Source of the DNA: Actinoplanes auranticolor | GTDB taxonomy: Bacteria > Actinomycetota > Actinomycetes > Mycobacteriales > Micromonosporaceae | NCBI RefSeq assembly: GCF_018332655.1 | Contig: NZ_BOQL01000080.1 | Coordinates: 1 to 64,000 of the forward strand | Reading direction: 5' to 3' | Length of the DNA: 64,000 bases | Shown: positions 7,598 to 15,194 of the stretch, piece after piece | Layout of the letters: every line of letters begins with the position of its first letter | Position numbering within the stretch: position 1 is the stretch's first letter | The notes under the pieces: model-generated | Database searches by the model: none | The model's input: the letters and a program-made list of their open reading frames with translations, nothing else | Told to the model about the DNA's origin: nothing | Translations under genes and position numbers: made by a program

Positions 7598-9129
7598 CGA
7601 TGTTGTCGCTGGCCGCTGTGCTGGCGGAGGCCGCCCGGCGGTATCCGGAGAAGGTCGCGATCGTGGACCACGCCGAGCGGGTCAGCTACCGCGACCTGTG
7701 GCAGCAGTCCCTGGCGTACGCGGCCGGGCTGCGCGAGCTGGGCATCGGGCCGGGCGACACGGTGGCCGTGCTCGTCCCCAACGTGGCCGACTTCCCCCGG
7801 GCGTACTACGGCGCGCTGGCGGTGGGCGCGCGGATCGTCCCGGTCCACCTGCTGCTCACCCCGGACGAGATGGCGTACGTCCTGCGCGACAGCCGGGCGG
7901 ACCTGCTCGTGGCGCACTCGAGCCAGCTGAAGACCGCGATGGCCGCCGCGAGCATCTCCGGCACCCGGCTGGCCAGCGTCGGCCCGATGCCGCCGGGTGT
8001 GCCCGAGGCCCCGCCGCGACTGGAGGAGGTGTCGGCCGCGGTTCCCGCGCTGCCCACGTACGTGAGCCGCGAGGCCGAGGACGTGGCGGTGGTCTTCTAC
8101 ACCAGCGGCACCACCGGAGAGCCCAAGGGCGCCCTGCTGACCCACCTCAACCTGGTCATGAACGCGACCGTCAACGTGTTCGACGCCAACGAGGTCCGGG
8201 CCGACGACGTGGTCCTGGGCTGCCTGCCGCTGTTCCACACCTTCGGCCAGACCGTCGGCATGAACGGCACGTTCCGGCTCGGCGGGACGCTGGTGCTGCT
8301 CGCCCGCTTCACCGGCGAGGCCGCGATCGACCTGATGGTCCGGGAGGGGGTGACCATCTTCCACGGCGTGCCGACGATGTACATCGGCCTGCTGGAAGCG
8401 GCGGCGAAGGCCGACAAGTTGCCGGAGCTGCGAATCTGCGTGTCGGGCGGGGCGTCACTGCCGGTGGCGGTGCTGGAGCGCTTCAGCGAGACCTTCCACT
8501 CGACGGTGTTCGAGGGCTACGGGCTGTCCGAGACCTCACCCACGGCGACCACCAACCAGCCGGCGTTCGGCACCCGGGCCGGCACCATCGGGCACCCGAT
8601 CTGGGGCGTCGAGGTGGAGATCGCCCGCGCGGAGATCGACGAGCGCATCGAGCTGCTGCCCACCGGCGAGCTCGGGGAGATCGTGATCCGCGGTCACAAC
8701 GTCTTCGCCGGCTACCTGAACCGGCCCGAGGCGACCGCCGAGGCGGTGGTCGACGGCTGGTTCCGCAGCGGTGACCTGGGCACCAAGGACGCCGACGGCT
8801 TCATCACGATCGTCGACCGCAAGAAGGACCTGGTGATCCGGGGCGGCTTCAACGTCTATCCGCGCGAGGTGGAGGAGGCGCTGGCCCGGCACCCGGCCGT
8901 CGTGCAGGTCGCGGTCATCGGGGTGCCCGACCCGGTGCACGGCGAGGAGATCTGCGCGGTCGTGGTGCCCGATCCGGGCGGCATCACCGAGCAGGAGCTG
9001 ATCGACTGGTCCCGGGAGAAGCTGGGCAAACACAAGTACCCGCGGCAGGTCCGCTTCGTGGAGGCGCTGCCGATGGGTCCGAGCTTCAAGGTGCTCAAGC
9101 GCGAGCTACGCCGCACCTTCGGCGAGTAG
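7594..9129 (+). CDS. Acyl-CoA synthetase (AMP-forming, class I adenylate-forming)
   Basis: A 511-residue ligase activating a carboxylic acid through an acyl-adenylate to its CoA thioester. The P-loop-like motif Y-T-S-G-T-T-G-E-P-K-G spans residues 169-179; E-G-Y-G-L-S-E-T, the S-G-D-L hinge region, and R-K-K-D-L-V-I-R-G-G-F-N-V-Y-P follow, with the catalytic lysine most likely K499. The ATG at 7594 is coupled to the acyl-CoA dehydrogenase stop (ATGA) and has GGAGGG 8 bases upstream; the frame is open further left but only antisense to conserved sequence. Its last 24 bases overlap the convergent Nudix gene. Confidence 0.94.
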   Translation: MTMLSLAAVLAEAARRYPEKVAIVDHAERVSYRDLWQQSLAYAAGLRELGIGPGDTVAVLVPNVADFPRAYYGALAVGARIVPVHLLLTPDEMAYVLRDSRADLLVAHSSQLKTAMAAASISGTRLASVGPMPPGVPEAPPRLEEVSAAVPALPTYVSREAEDVAVVFYTSGTTGEPKGALLTHLNLVMNATVNVFDANEVRADDVVLGCLPLFHTFGQTVGMNGTFRLGGTLVLLARFTGEAAIDLMVREGVTIFHGVPTMYIGLLEAAAKADKLPELRICVSGGASLPVAVLERFSETFHSTVFEGYGLSETSPTATTNQPAFGTRAGTIGHPIWGVEVEIARAEIDERIELLPTGELGEIVIRGHNVFAGYLNRPEATAEAVVDGWFRSGDLGTKDADGFITIVDRKKDLVIRGGFNVYPREVEEALARHPAVVQVAVIGVPDPVHGEEICAVVVPDPGGITEQELIDWSREKLGKHKYPRQVRFVEALPMGPSFKVLKRELRRTFGE

Positions 9130-9540
9130 CACCGGCAACTCCGCGACGATCGGCCTGTCCGCCGGCAGCCAGGGCACACTGTCCAGCTCGTCGGCGGACA
9201 GCCAGCGCATCGCCGTGTGTTCGAGGGCGCGCGGCTCGTCGCCGTCCAGCAGCGTCACCGTGAAGACGCGCAGGACGGCACGGCCGTGCGCCAGCGGCAC
9301 GTCCGGCCCCACCCGGGCCCCGACAGCCACCCGGACGCCCAGCTCCTCCGCGCACTCGCGGGCCAGCGCCTGGGCGTCGGTCTCGCCGGGCTCGACCTTG
9401 CCGCCCGGGAACTCCCAGCGCCCGGCCACCTCCGGCGGCGCGGAGCGCTCACAGGCGAGCACCCGGCCACCCTGCACGATCACTGCCGCGACAATCACCC
9501 TCGGTGACGGACGGCCGTTGACGTGGCGTTCATGGGACAT
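9106..9540 (-). CDS. MutT-type Nudix hydrolase
   Basis: A 144-residue Nudix enzyme with a complete Nudix box (G-G-K-V-E-P-G-E-T, then A-R-E-C-A-E-E-L-G-V) and the MutT-like A-A-V-I-V and E-R-S-A-P-P-E-V-A-G-R-W-E-F-P context, as in (d)NTP pyrophosphohydrolases that clean oxidised nucleotides or act on dCTP-like substrates. I take ATG 9540; an in-frame GTG at 9558 adds six residues but lies only two bases after a TAAGTT -10-like box, so it would hardly be on that transcript. It converges on the acyl-CoA ligase with a 24-base overlap. Confidence 0.9.
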   Translation of the reverse strand: MSHERHVNGRPSPRVIVAAVIVQGGRVLACERSAPPEVAGRWEFPGGKVEPGETDAQALARECAEELGVRVAVGARVGPDVPLAHGRAVLRVFTVTLLDGDEPRALEHTAMRWLSADELDSVPWLPADRPIVAELPVLLAEGAA

Positions 9541-9555
9541 GAGCCAAGAGCGTGC

Positions 9556-9566
9556 CACAAAACTTA
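9556..9566. promoter_or_regulatory. Copy of the CACAAAACTTA element upstream of the Nudix gene
   Basis: The 11-mer CACAAAACTTA is identical to 6396-6406 in the TetR operator region and is followed in both places by ACCG within two bases. On the minus strand it reads TAAGTTTTGTG and provides a TAAGTT box in front of the Nudix gene. It may be a second TetR site or a shared promoter element. Confidence 0.35.
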
Positions 9567-9722
9567 ACCGATCAGGTTGAACGATGCGTCCCGATCGTCA
9601 CGAGAACACGGATATGTGGGCGTGGACATAGTTGACGGCGAAGACAAGACTGTGGGCACCGACCATGACGACACGGCGACAGTTTGGCCACAAGCCGGCA
9701 ACGACGCCAGGGAGGTGCGGCC

Positions 9723-10034
9723 ATGCGGGGCAGGAAACTACGGGGTACCCGCTCCGACTACTTGAGCGACGCGCTCGCGGTGCTCGGTGGGTGGACCCAG
9801 GACGGGGTCCAGCTCAAGCGCGTGCTCGCCTGTGACGACAGCCAGCATGCCGCGCTGACCGAGCGGATCAAGGTCGCCGCCGACACGCTGCGCCTTCGGC
9901 CCAGCATCCGGCGCATGGACGGTCACACGCAGATCCTGCTGGGCGCGTCCGACGGCGAGACCATCACCGACGGTGAGGTCACCCTCGCGGCCCGGATCGA
10001 GGACGCGTACCGCACAGTGGTGGGACCTCAGTAA
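9723..10034 (+). CDS. Pterin-4a-carbinolamine dehydratase-like protein, catalytic motif altered
   Basis: A 103-residue protein with the fold pattern of 4a-hydroxytetrahydrobiopterin dehydratase (PCD/DCoH): the G-G-W-x-x-D-G-x-x-L-K-R strand, a helix ending V-A-A-D-T-L, and the terminal T-D-G-E-V-T-L-A-A-R-I-E signature. The two adjacent catalytic histidines normally found after the helix (H-H-P) are replaced by R-L-R-P, so dehydratase activity is doubtful. The ATG has GGGAGG 8 bases upstream; an upstream TTG is less likely. The stop codon is part of the promoter of the next gene. It may be a binding or dimerisation module rather than an enzyme. Confidence 0.7.
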   Translation: MRGRKLRGTRSDYLSDALAVLGGWTQDGVQLKRVLACDDSQHAALTERIKVAADTLRLRPSIRRMDGHTQILLGASDGETITDGEVTLAARIEDAYRTVVGPQ

Positions 10035-10037
10035 CCT
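10032..10037 (+). promoter_or_regulatory. -10 box TAACCT of the PH-domain gene
   Basis: TAACCT contains the stop of the dehydratase-like gene and ends 7 bases before ATG 10045, an arrangement expected for a leaderless transcript. Confidence 0.4.
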
Positions 10038-10044
10038 CGGGATC

Positions 10045-10407
10045 ATGACGGCGCCGATTTACGACAGCAAGGGCCAGCTGCAGCAGATCCAGAGCGGCCT
10101 GCTCGAGGGTGAACAGATCATCGCGGTGTACGACGCGGTCGGCGCCGGCACCGGCTTCATCGGGCTCACCACCCGCCGGGTGATCATCCAGGACAAGAGC
10201 TTCGTCGGGAAACGCGTCGCCATCACCAGCATCCCGTACGCCAAGGTCAGCAGCGTCAGCGTGGTCAGCAACAAGAGCTGGGCCGGGCAGTTCTTCTCCA
10301 CCGGCACCATCGCGATCAGCGTGGGCACACACACCTACGAGGTGGAGTTCCGCGGCTCGGACAAGACTCAGCACGTGCACAACGTGATCCTGCACTACGC
10401 GTCCTGA
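10045..10407 (+). CDS. Small bacterial PH-domain protein (YokE-like)
   Basis: A 120-residue soluble protein that is nearly all one short PH domain: L-L-E-G-E-Q-I-I-A-V-Y-D-A, then G-L-T-T-R-R-V-I-I-Q-D, I-P-Y-A-K-V-S-S-V and a C-terminal helix. Such domains bind lipids or proteins and are common in actinomycetes; no enzymatic residues are expected. It follows the dehydratase-like gene by 10 bases and is closed by a very strong terminator at 10426-10460. Specific role unknown. Confidence 0.8.
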   Translation: MTAPIYDSKGQLQQIQSGLLEGEQIIAVYDAVGAGTGFIGLTTRRVIIQDKSFVGKRVAITSIPYAKVSSVSVVSNKSWAGQFFSTGTIAISVGTHTYEVEFRGSDKTQHVHNVILHYAS

Positions 10408-10425
10408 CGCGTTCTTCCAGCGCCG

Positions 10426-10460
10426 AGGTGCGCCGCCCACGTCGGGCGGCGCACCTTTTT
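10426..10460 (+). terminator. Strong intrinsic terminator
   Basis: AGGTGCGCCGCCC (10426-10438) pairs perfectly over 13 bases with GGGCGGCGCACCT (10444-10456) across a 5-base loop and is followed by a run of T. It ends the PH-domain transcript and insulates the following secreted-protein operon. Confidence 0.93.
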
Positions 10461-10537
10461 GTTGTTATTGACGAAAGTCCATGCCGTTGCGTCAAAAGTA
10501 TGGACAGCCAAGCGAGAAGTTACTAACGTTTGCTCAC

Positions 10538-10555
10538 TGTTACATGCCGGTAACA
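10538..10555. promoter_or_regulatory. Inverted repeat TGTTAC-N6-GTAACA upstream of the sugar-dehydrogenase operon
   Basis: A perfect 6+6 palindrome lies about 80 bases before the start of the secreted dehydrogenase gene. A second, wider inverted repeat, GTCCAT (10477-10482) with ATGGAC (10500-10505), lies just upstream. This AT-richer stretch is the only control region of the two-gene operon, so either repeat may be an operator; the regulator is unknown. Confidence 0.4.
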
Positions 10556-10635
10556 AGCGACGTGGCCATTCCCCGGGCCACGCCGCCGTTGCCCACACCT
10601 GGCAATTCCCCTACGTCAGGAAGGGACGCTCACCC

Positions 10636-13458
10636 ATGTCCCCAAGACATCGATACATGCCAAGGTTTGGATACGGGGCCGCAGCGGCACTGCTCGTCGC
10701 CGCCACTCTGGTCGCCACCCCCGCGCCCGCCGCGGCCCACGACATCAACCCCGCCGACTTCCAGCAGGTCACCCTGGCCAAGGGCGTCGCCGAGGTGGGC
10801 GAGCCGATGACCATCGCGGTGCTGCCCGACTCCTCCGTGCTGCACACCGCCCGCAACGGCACGCTGCGGCGTACCGACAAGAACGGCACCACTACTGTCG
10901 TCGGCACCCTGGCCGTCTACAGCCATGACGAGGAAGGGTTGCAGGGCGTCGGGGTCGACCCGGGCTTCGCCACCAACCGGCAGATCTACCTGTACTACGC
11001 GCCGCCGCTGAGCACCCCGGCCGGGGACGCTCCGGCCAGCGGCTCGGACTTCTCCGCCTGGAACGGCGTCAACCGGCTCTCCCGTTACACGCTCAACGCC
11101 GACTTCACGCTCAACACCGCGAGCAAGGTCGACGTGCTGGACGTGCCGGCGAGCCGTGGCCTGTGCTGCCACGTCGGCGGGGACATCGACTTCGACGCGG
11201 CCGGCAACCTCTATCTGTCCACCGGGGACGACAGCAACCCGTTCGAATCCGCCGGCTACTCGCCGCTGGACGAGCGCACCAACCGCAACCCCGGCTACGA
11301 CGCGCAGCGCAGCGCCGGCAACACCAACGACCTGCGCGGCAAGGTGCTGCGGATCAAGGTGAACGCGAACGGGACGTACAGCATCCCGGCCGGCAACCTG
11401 TTCGCGCCGGGCACCGCGAACACCCGTCCCGAGATCTACGCCATGGGCTTCCGCAACCCGTTCCGGATGAGCGTGGACAAGGCCACCGGCATCGTCTACC
11501 TCGGCGACTACGGTCCGGACGCCGGCTCCTCCGACCCCAACCGCGGGCCCAGCGGCCAGGTCGAGTTCAACCGGATCACCAGCCCGGGCAACTACGGCTG
11601 GCCGTACTGCACCGGCAACAACACCAGCGCCGAGACCTACAACGAGTGGAACTTCGCCAACGGCACCACGGGCGCGAAGTACGACTGCGCCGGCGGGCCG
11701 ACGAACAACTCGTTCCGCAACACCGGCCAGAGCAAGCTGCCCCCGGCCCGGGCGGCCTGGATCCGGTACGCGGGCGACGCCGGTACCCCGCCCGAGTTCG
11801 GCGGCGGCTCGGAGTCCCCGATGGCCGGTCCGGTCTACCGCTACAACGCGAACCTGAACTCCCCCACCAAGTTCCCCGCCGCGCTGGACGGCCACTTCTT
11901 CGCCGGTGAGCTCGGCCGCGGCTGGATCAAGCCGATCCACGTCGGCACGGACGGCTCGGTGGGCGAGATCTCGGCGTTCCCGTGGGTCGGCAAACAGGTG
12001 ATGGACATGGCGTTCGGGCCGGAGGGTTCGCTGTACGTCCTGGACTACGGCACCGGATACTTCAACGGTGACGTCAACTCGGCGCTGTACCGCTTCGACT
12101 ACCTGGCCGGCTCGAACCGGGCACCGACCGCCGTGGCCGGCGCGAACCGGACCTCCGGGCAGGCACCGCTGGCCGTGACGTTCTCCTCGGCCGGATCCTC
12201 CGATCCGGAGGGTGGCGCGCTGACCTACTCGTGGAACTTCGGTGACGGCACCACCTCCACCGCGGCCAACCCGACCAAGACGTACACGGCCAACGGGACG
12301 TACCAGGTGACGCTCACCGTGCGGGACCCCGCCGGGCTGACCGGCACGGCCAACGTGACCATCGGAGTCGGCAACACCGCGCCCACGGTGACGATCAACA
12401 ACCCGCCCAGCGGCACGCTCTTCTCGTACGGCGACAGCATCCCGTTCTCGATCACGGTCACCGACCCCGAGGACAGCTCGATCAACTGCGCGAACGTCAA
12501 GCTGACCTACGTCCTGGGCCACGACAGCCACGGTCACCAGATCACCTCGAAGAACGGCTGCACCGGCACGATCACCATCCCGGTCGACGGTGAGCACGAC
12601 TCGGCGGCGAACATCTTCGCGGTCTTCGACGCCGAGTACACCGACGCCGGCGGGCTGACCACGCACACCCAGCACACCCTGCAGCCGCGGCACCGGCAGG
12701 CCGAGCACTTCAAGACCTCGTCCGGCGTCGACAAGTTCACCAAGACCCCGGCCGAGGGCGGGCAGACCGTCGGCAACATCAACAACGGGGACTGGATCGC
12801 GTTCGAGCCGTACCGGCTCAGCGGGGTCACCTCCTTCACCGCCCGGGCCTCGTCCGGCGGTGTGGGCGGCACGCTGCAACTGCGGACCGGCTCGGCCACC
12901 GGCCCGATCGTCGGCTCGGCCACGGTGCCGGTGACCGGCGGCTGGGAGACGTTCGTCAACGTCACCGGTACGGTCTCCGGCGCCCCGAACACCACCGGCC
13001 CGCTGTACCTGACCTTCGCGGGTGGCGCGGGCTCGCTGTTCGACCTGGACGCGTTCACACTGAACGGTTCCGCGGCCCGCGCCGGCCCGATCGTCGGGCT
13101 GGCGAGCAAGTGCCTCGACGTGGCCGGCGGCGCCACCGCCGACGGCACGAAGATCCAGCTCTACACCTGCAACGGCAGCGCCGCGCAGACCTGGACCGTC
13201 GCCGCCGGCAGCACGGTCAAGTCGCTCGGCAAGTGCCTCGATGTCGCCGGTGGCGCCACCGCCAACGGCACCAAGGCGCAGCTCTACACCTGCAACGGCA
13301 GCGCGGCCCAGAACTGGGCCGCCAACGCCGACGGCAGCCTGCGCAACCCGCAGTCGGGCAGATGCCTCGACGTCAGTCAGAACAGCTCGGCCGACGGGCA
13401 GCAGATCCACATCTGGGACTGCCTGGGCGCCGCCAACCAGAAGTGGGTGTTGCCATGA
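10636..13458 (+). CDS. Secreted PQQ-type sugar dehydrogenase with PKD and ricin-type lectin domains
   Basis: A 940-residue exoprotein. A Sec signal peptide ends near residue 34 (A-P-A-A-A-H-D). Residues about 45-490 form a glucose/sorbosone dehydrogenase beta-propeller (C-C-H-V-G-G-D-I-D-F-D, G-L-C; Y-A-M-G-F-R-N-P-F-R), 500-580 a PKD domain (F-S-S-A-G-S-S-D-P-E-G-G, W-N-F-G-D-G), then a THTQHTL stretch and a CBM6-like beta-sandwich (A-E-H-F, G-D-W-I-A-F-E-P-Y). The tail from about 815 is a beta-trefoil lectin with three Q-x-W-type repeats. It probably oxidises sugars outside the cell while bound to polysaccharide. ATG 10636 has AGGAAGGG upstream; the long open frame further left is non-coding. 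The stop overlaps the next ATG. Confidence 0.92.
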   Translation: MSPRHRYMPRFGYGAAAALLVAATLVATPAPAAAHDINPADFQQVTLAKGVAEVGEPMTIAVLPDSSVLHTARNGTLRRTDKNGTTTVVGTLAVYSHDEEGLQGVGVDPGFATNRQIYLYYAPPLSTPAGDAPASGSDFSAWNGVNRLSRYTLNADFTLNTASKVDVLDVPASRGLCCHVGGDIDFDAAGNLYLSTGDDSNPFESAGYSPLDERTNRNPGYDAQRSAGNTNDLRGKVLRIKVNANGTYSIPAGNLFAPGTANTRPEIYAMGFRNPFRMSVDKATGIVYLGDYGPDAGSSDPNRGPSGQVEFNRITSPGNYGWPYCTGNNTSAETYNEWNFANGTTGAKYDCAGGPTNNSFRNTGQSKLPPARAAWIRYAGDAGTPPEFGGGSESPMAGPVYRYNANLNSPTKFPAALDGHFFAGELGRGWIKPIHVGTDGSVGEISAFPWVGKQVMDMAFGPEGSLYVLDYGTGYFNGDVNSALYRFDYLAGSNRAPTAVAGANRTSGQAPLAVTFSSAGSSDPEGGALTYSWNFGDGTTSTAANPTKTYTANGTYQVTLTVRDPAGLTGTANVTIGVGNTAPTVTINNPPSGTLFSYGDSIPFSITVTDPEDSSINCANVKLTYVLGHDSHGHQITSKNGCTGTITIPVDGEHDSAANIFAVFDAEYTDAGGLTTHTQHTLQPRHRQAEHFKTSSGVDKFTKTPAEGGQTVGNINNGDWIAFEPYRLSGVTSFTARASSGGVGGTLQLRTGSATGPIVGSATVPVTGGWETFVNVTGTVSGAPNTTGPLYLTFAGGAGSLFDLDAFTLNGSAARAGPIVGLASKCLDVAGGATADGTKIQLYTCNGSAAQTWTVAAGSTVKSLGKCLDVAGGATANGTKAQLYTCNGSAAQNWAANADGSLRNPQSGRCLDVSQNSSADGQQIHIWDCLGAANQKWVLP
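13083..13455 (+). repeat. Lectin-domain DNA repeat, copy 1
   Basis: The last 370 bases of the dehydrogenase gene, coding for the ricin-type trefoil, are nearly identical to 14783-15155 at a constant offset of 1700 bases. Both copies begin at the glycine-proline-isoleucine-valine linker and end at the stop region, so the repeat matches the domain exactly. Confidence 0.85.
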
Positions 13459-15161
13459 TCGGCAAAGTGTTAGCTGCCCTGCTGTTGATCCCGGCCTCGG
13501 TCGCGATCGCCTCACCGGCGGCCGCCGCCGCGGACGACCCCTACGACGTGCTGGTGTTCTCCAAGACCGCCGGCTTCCGGCACGACGCCATCCCGGCCGG
13601 CATCCAGGCCATCCGGACTCTGGGCGCGGCCAACAGTTTCTCGGTCACCGCGACCGAGGACGCGGCGGCGTTCACTACGGCCGGGCTGGCCAACTACGAG
13701 GCCGTCGTCTTCCTCAACACCACGGGTGACGTGCTCAACGCCACCCAGCAGACCGCCTTCGAGGGCTACATCCGCGGCGGTGGCGGTTACGTCGGCGTGC
13801 ACGCCGCGGCCGACACCGAGTACGACTGGCCGTTCTACGGTCAGCTGGTCGGCGCGTACTTCGCCTCGCACCCGGCGATCCAGCCGGCCGCCGTGGTGGT
13901 CGAGAACCGGGCCCACCCGGCCACGGCGCACCTGCCGCAGCGCTGGAACCGCACCGACGAGTGGTACAACTACCGCACCAACGCCCGGTCCACGGCGCGC
14001 GTGCTGGCCACGCTGGACGAGAGCTCGTACTCCGGCGGCGGCATGGGTGCCGACCACCCGCACGTGTGGTGCAAGACCTACGAGGGCGGCCGGTCCATCT
14101 ACACCGGCGGCGGCCACACCATCGAGTCGTACTCGGACCCGGCCTTCCGGGCCCACCTGCTCGGCGGCATCCGGTACGCGGCCGAGGCGGCCAACGCCGA
14201 CTGCCGCCCGGAGACGGGTTACACCCCGCTCTACAACGGCTCCACCGCGGGCTGGTCGCAGGCCGGTCCCGGTGCCTTCACCAACACCGACGCGACGCTC
14301 ACCTCGACCGGTGGGATGGGCCTGTTCTGGTACAGCCAGAAGCAGTTCACCAACTACTCGCTGAAGCTGGACTGGAAGCTGGCCGGCGACGACAACACGG
14401 GCGTCTTCCTCGGCTTCCCGCCGTCGAGCGACCCGTGGTCAGCAGTGAACAACGGCTACGAGGTGCAGATCGACGCGACCGACGCCGCCGACCGCACCAC
14501 CGGCGCGGTCTACACGTTCAAGTCGGCCGACCTGGCGGCCCGCGACGCCGCGCTCAACCCGCCGGGCGAGTGGAACACCTACGAGTTGCTCGTCGAGGGC
14601 GAGCGGCTGCAGGTCTTCCTGAACGGCACGAGGATCAACGACTTCACCAACACCGACCCGGTGCGCTCGCTGGCCGGACACATCGGACTGCAGAACCACG
14701 GTGACGGTGACGACGCCTCCTTCCGCAACGTACGGATCAAGGAGCTCGGTGGCACCCCGCCGCCCCCCACCGGCACCGGCACCGGCCCGATCGTCGGGCT
14801 GGCCGGCAAGTGCCTCGACGTGGCCGGCGGCGGCACCGCCGACGGCACCAAGATCCAGCTCTACACCTGCAACAACAGCAACGCGCAGAAGTGGACCGTG
14901 ACCGCCGACGGGCCGGTGAAGGCCCAGGGCAAGTGCCTCGACGTCGCCGGTGGCGCCACGGCCAACGGCACCAAGGCCCAGCTCTGGACCTGCAACGGCT
15001 CCGGCGCGCAGGTCTGGTCGGCTCGACCCGATCAGACTCTGCGCAACCCGCAGTCGGGCCGGTGCCTCGACGTGAGCCAGAACAGCTCCGCCAACGGCCA
15101 GCAGATCCACATCTGGGACTGCCTGGGCGCGGCCAATCAGAAGTGGGCGCTGCCTCAGTAG
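13455..15161 (+). CDS. Secreted ThuA / 3-keto-disaccharide hydrolase (DUF1080) / ricin-lectin protein
   Basis: A 568-residue exoprotein with a signal peptide cleaved near residue 26 (P-A-A-A-A-A-D). Residues 30-245 are a ThuA-like class I amidotransferase-fold domain (V-L-V-F-S-K-T-A-G-F-R-H, G-G-G-G-Y-V-G-V-H-A-A-A-D-T). Residues 250-430 are a DUF1080 concanavalin-like domain, now linked to 3-keto-glycoside hydrolysis (Y-N-G-S-T-A-G-W, G-Y-E-V-Q-I-D, E-W-N-T-Y-E, N-H-G-D-G-D-D-A-S-F-R-N-V-R). A P-rich linker and a trefoil lectin close it. The pairing with an upstream sugar dehydrogenase fits a pathway of oxidation to a 3-keto sugar followed by cleavage; this is inference. ATG 13455 overlaps the previous stop (ATGA). 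Confidence 0.92.
   Translation: MIGKVLAALLLIPASVAIASPAAAAADDPYDVLVFSKTAGFRHDAIPAGIQAIRTLGAANSFSVTATEDAAAFTTAGLANYEAVVFLNTTGDVLNATQQTAFEGYIRGGGGYVGVHAAADTEYDWPFYGQLVGAYFASHPAIQPAAVVVENRAHPATAHLPQRWNRTDEWYNYRTNARSTARVLATLDESSYSGGGMGADHPHVWCKTYEGGRSIYTGGGHTIESYSDPAFRAHLLGGIRYAAEAANADCRPETGYTPLYNGSTAGWSQAGPGAFTNTDATLTSTGGMGLFWYSQKQFTNYSLKLDWKLAGDDNTGVFLGFPPSSDPWSAVNNGYEVQIDATDAADRTTGAVYTFKSADLAARDAALNPPGEWNTYELLVEGERLQVFLNGTRINDFTNTDPVRSLAGHIGLQNHGDGDDASFRNVRIKELGGTPPPPTGTGTGPIVGLAGKCLDVAGGGTADGTKIQLYTCNNSNAQKWTVTADGPVKAQGKCLDVAGGATANGTKAQLWTCNGSGAQVWSARPDQTLRNPQSGRCLDVSQNSSANGQQIHIWDCLGAANQKWALPQ
14783..15155 (+). repeat. Lectin-domain DNA repeat, copy 2
   Basis: This copy differs from copy 1 by scattered substitutions, for example N-N-S-N-A-Q-K-W in place of N-G-S-A-A-Q-T-W in the first trefoil lobe. 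Its similarity at the DNA level shows recent duplication or gene conversion within the operon. Confidence 0.85.
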
Positions 15162-15194
15162 CGAATTTGCATGGGTTTTCCGCCGCGGGTCGGC

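Noticed and set aside
10630..13515. A 961-codon open frame on the minus strand
   Set aside because: It is fully antisense to the secreted sugar dehydrogenase, whose domains are clear, and its translation is Val/Gly/Arg low-complexity.
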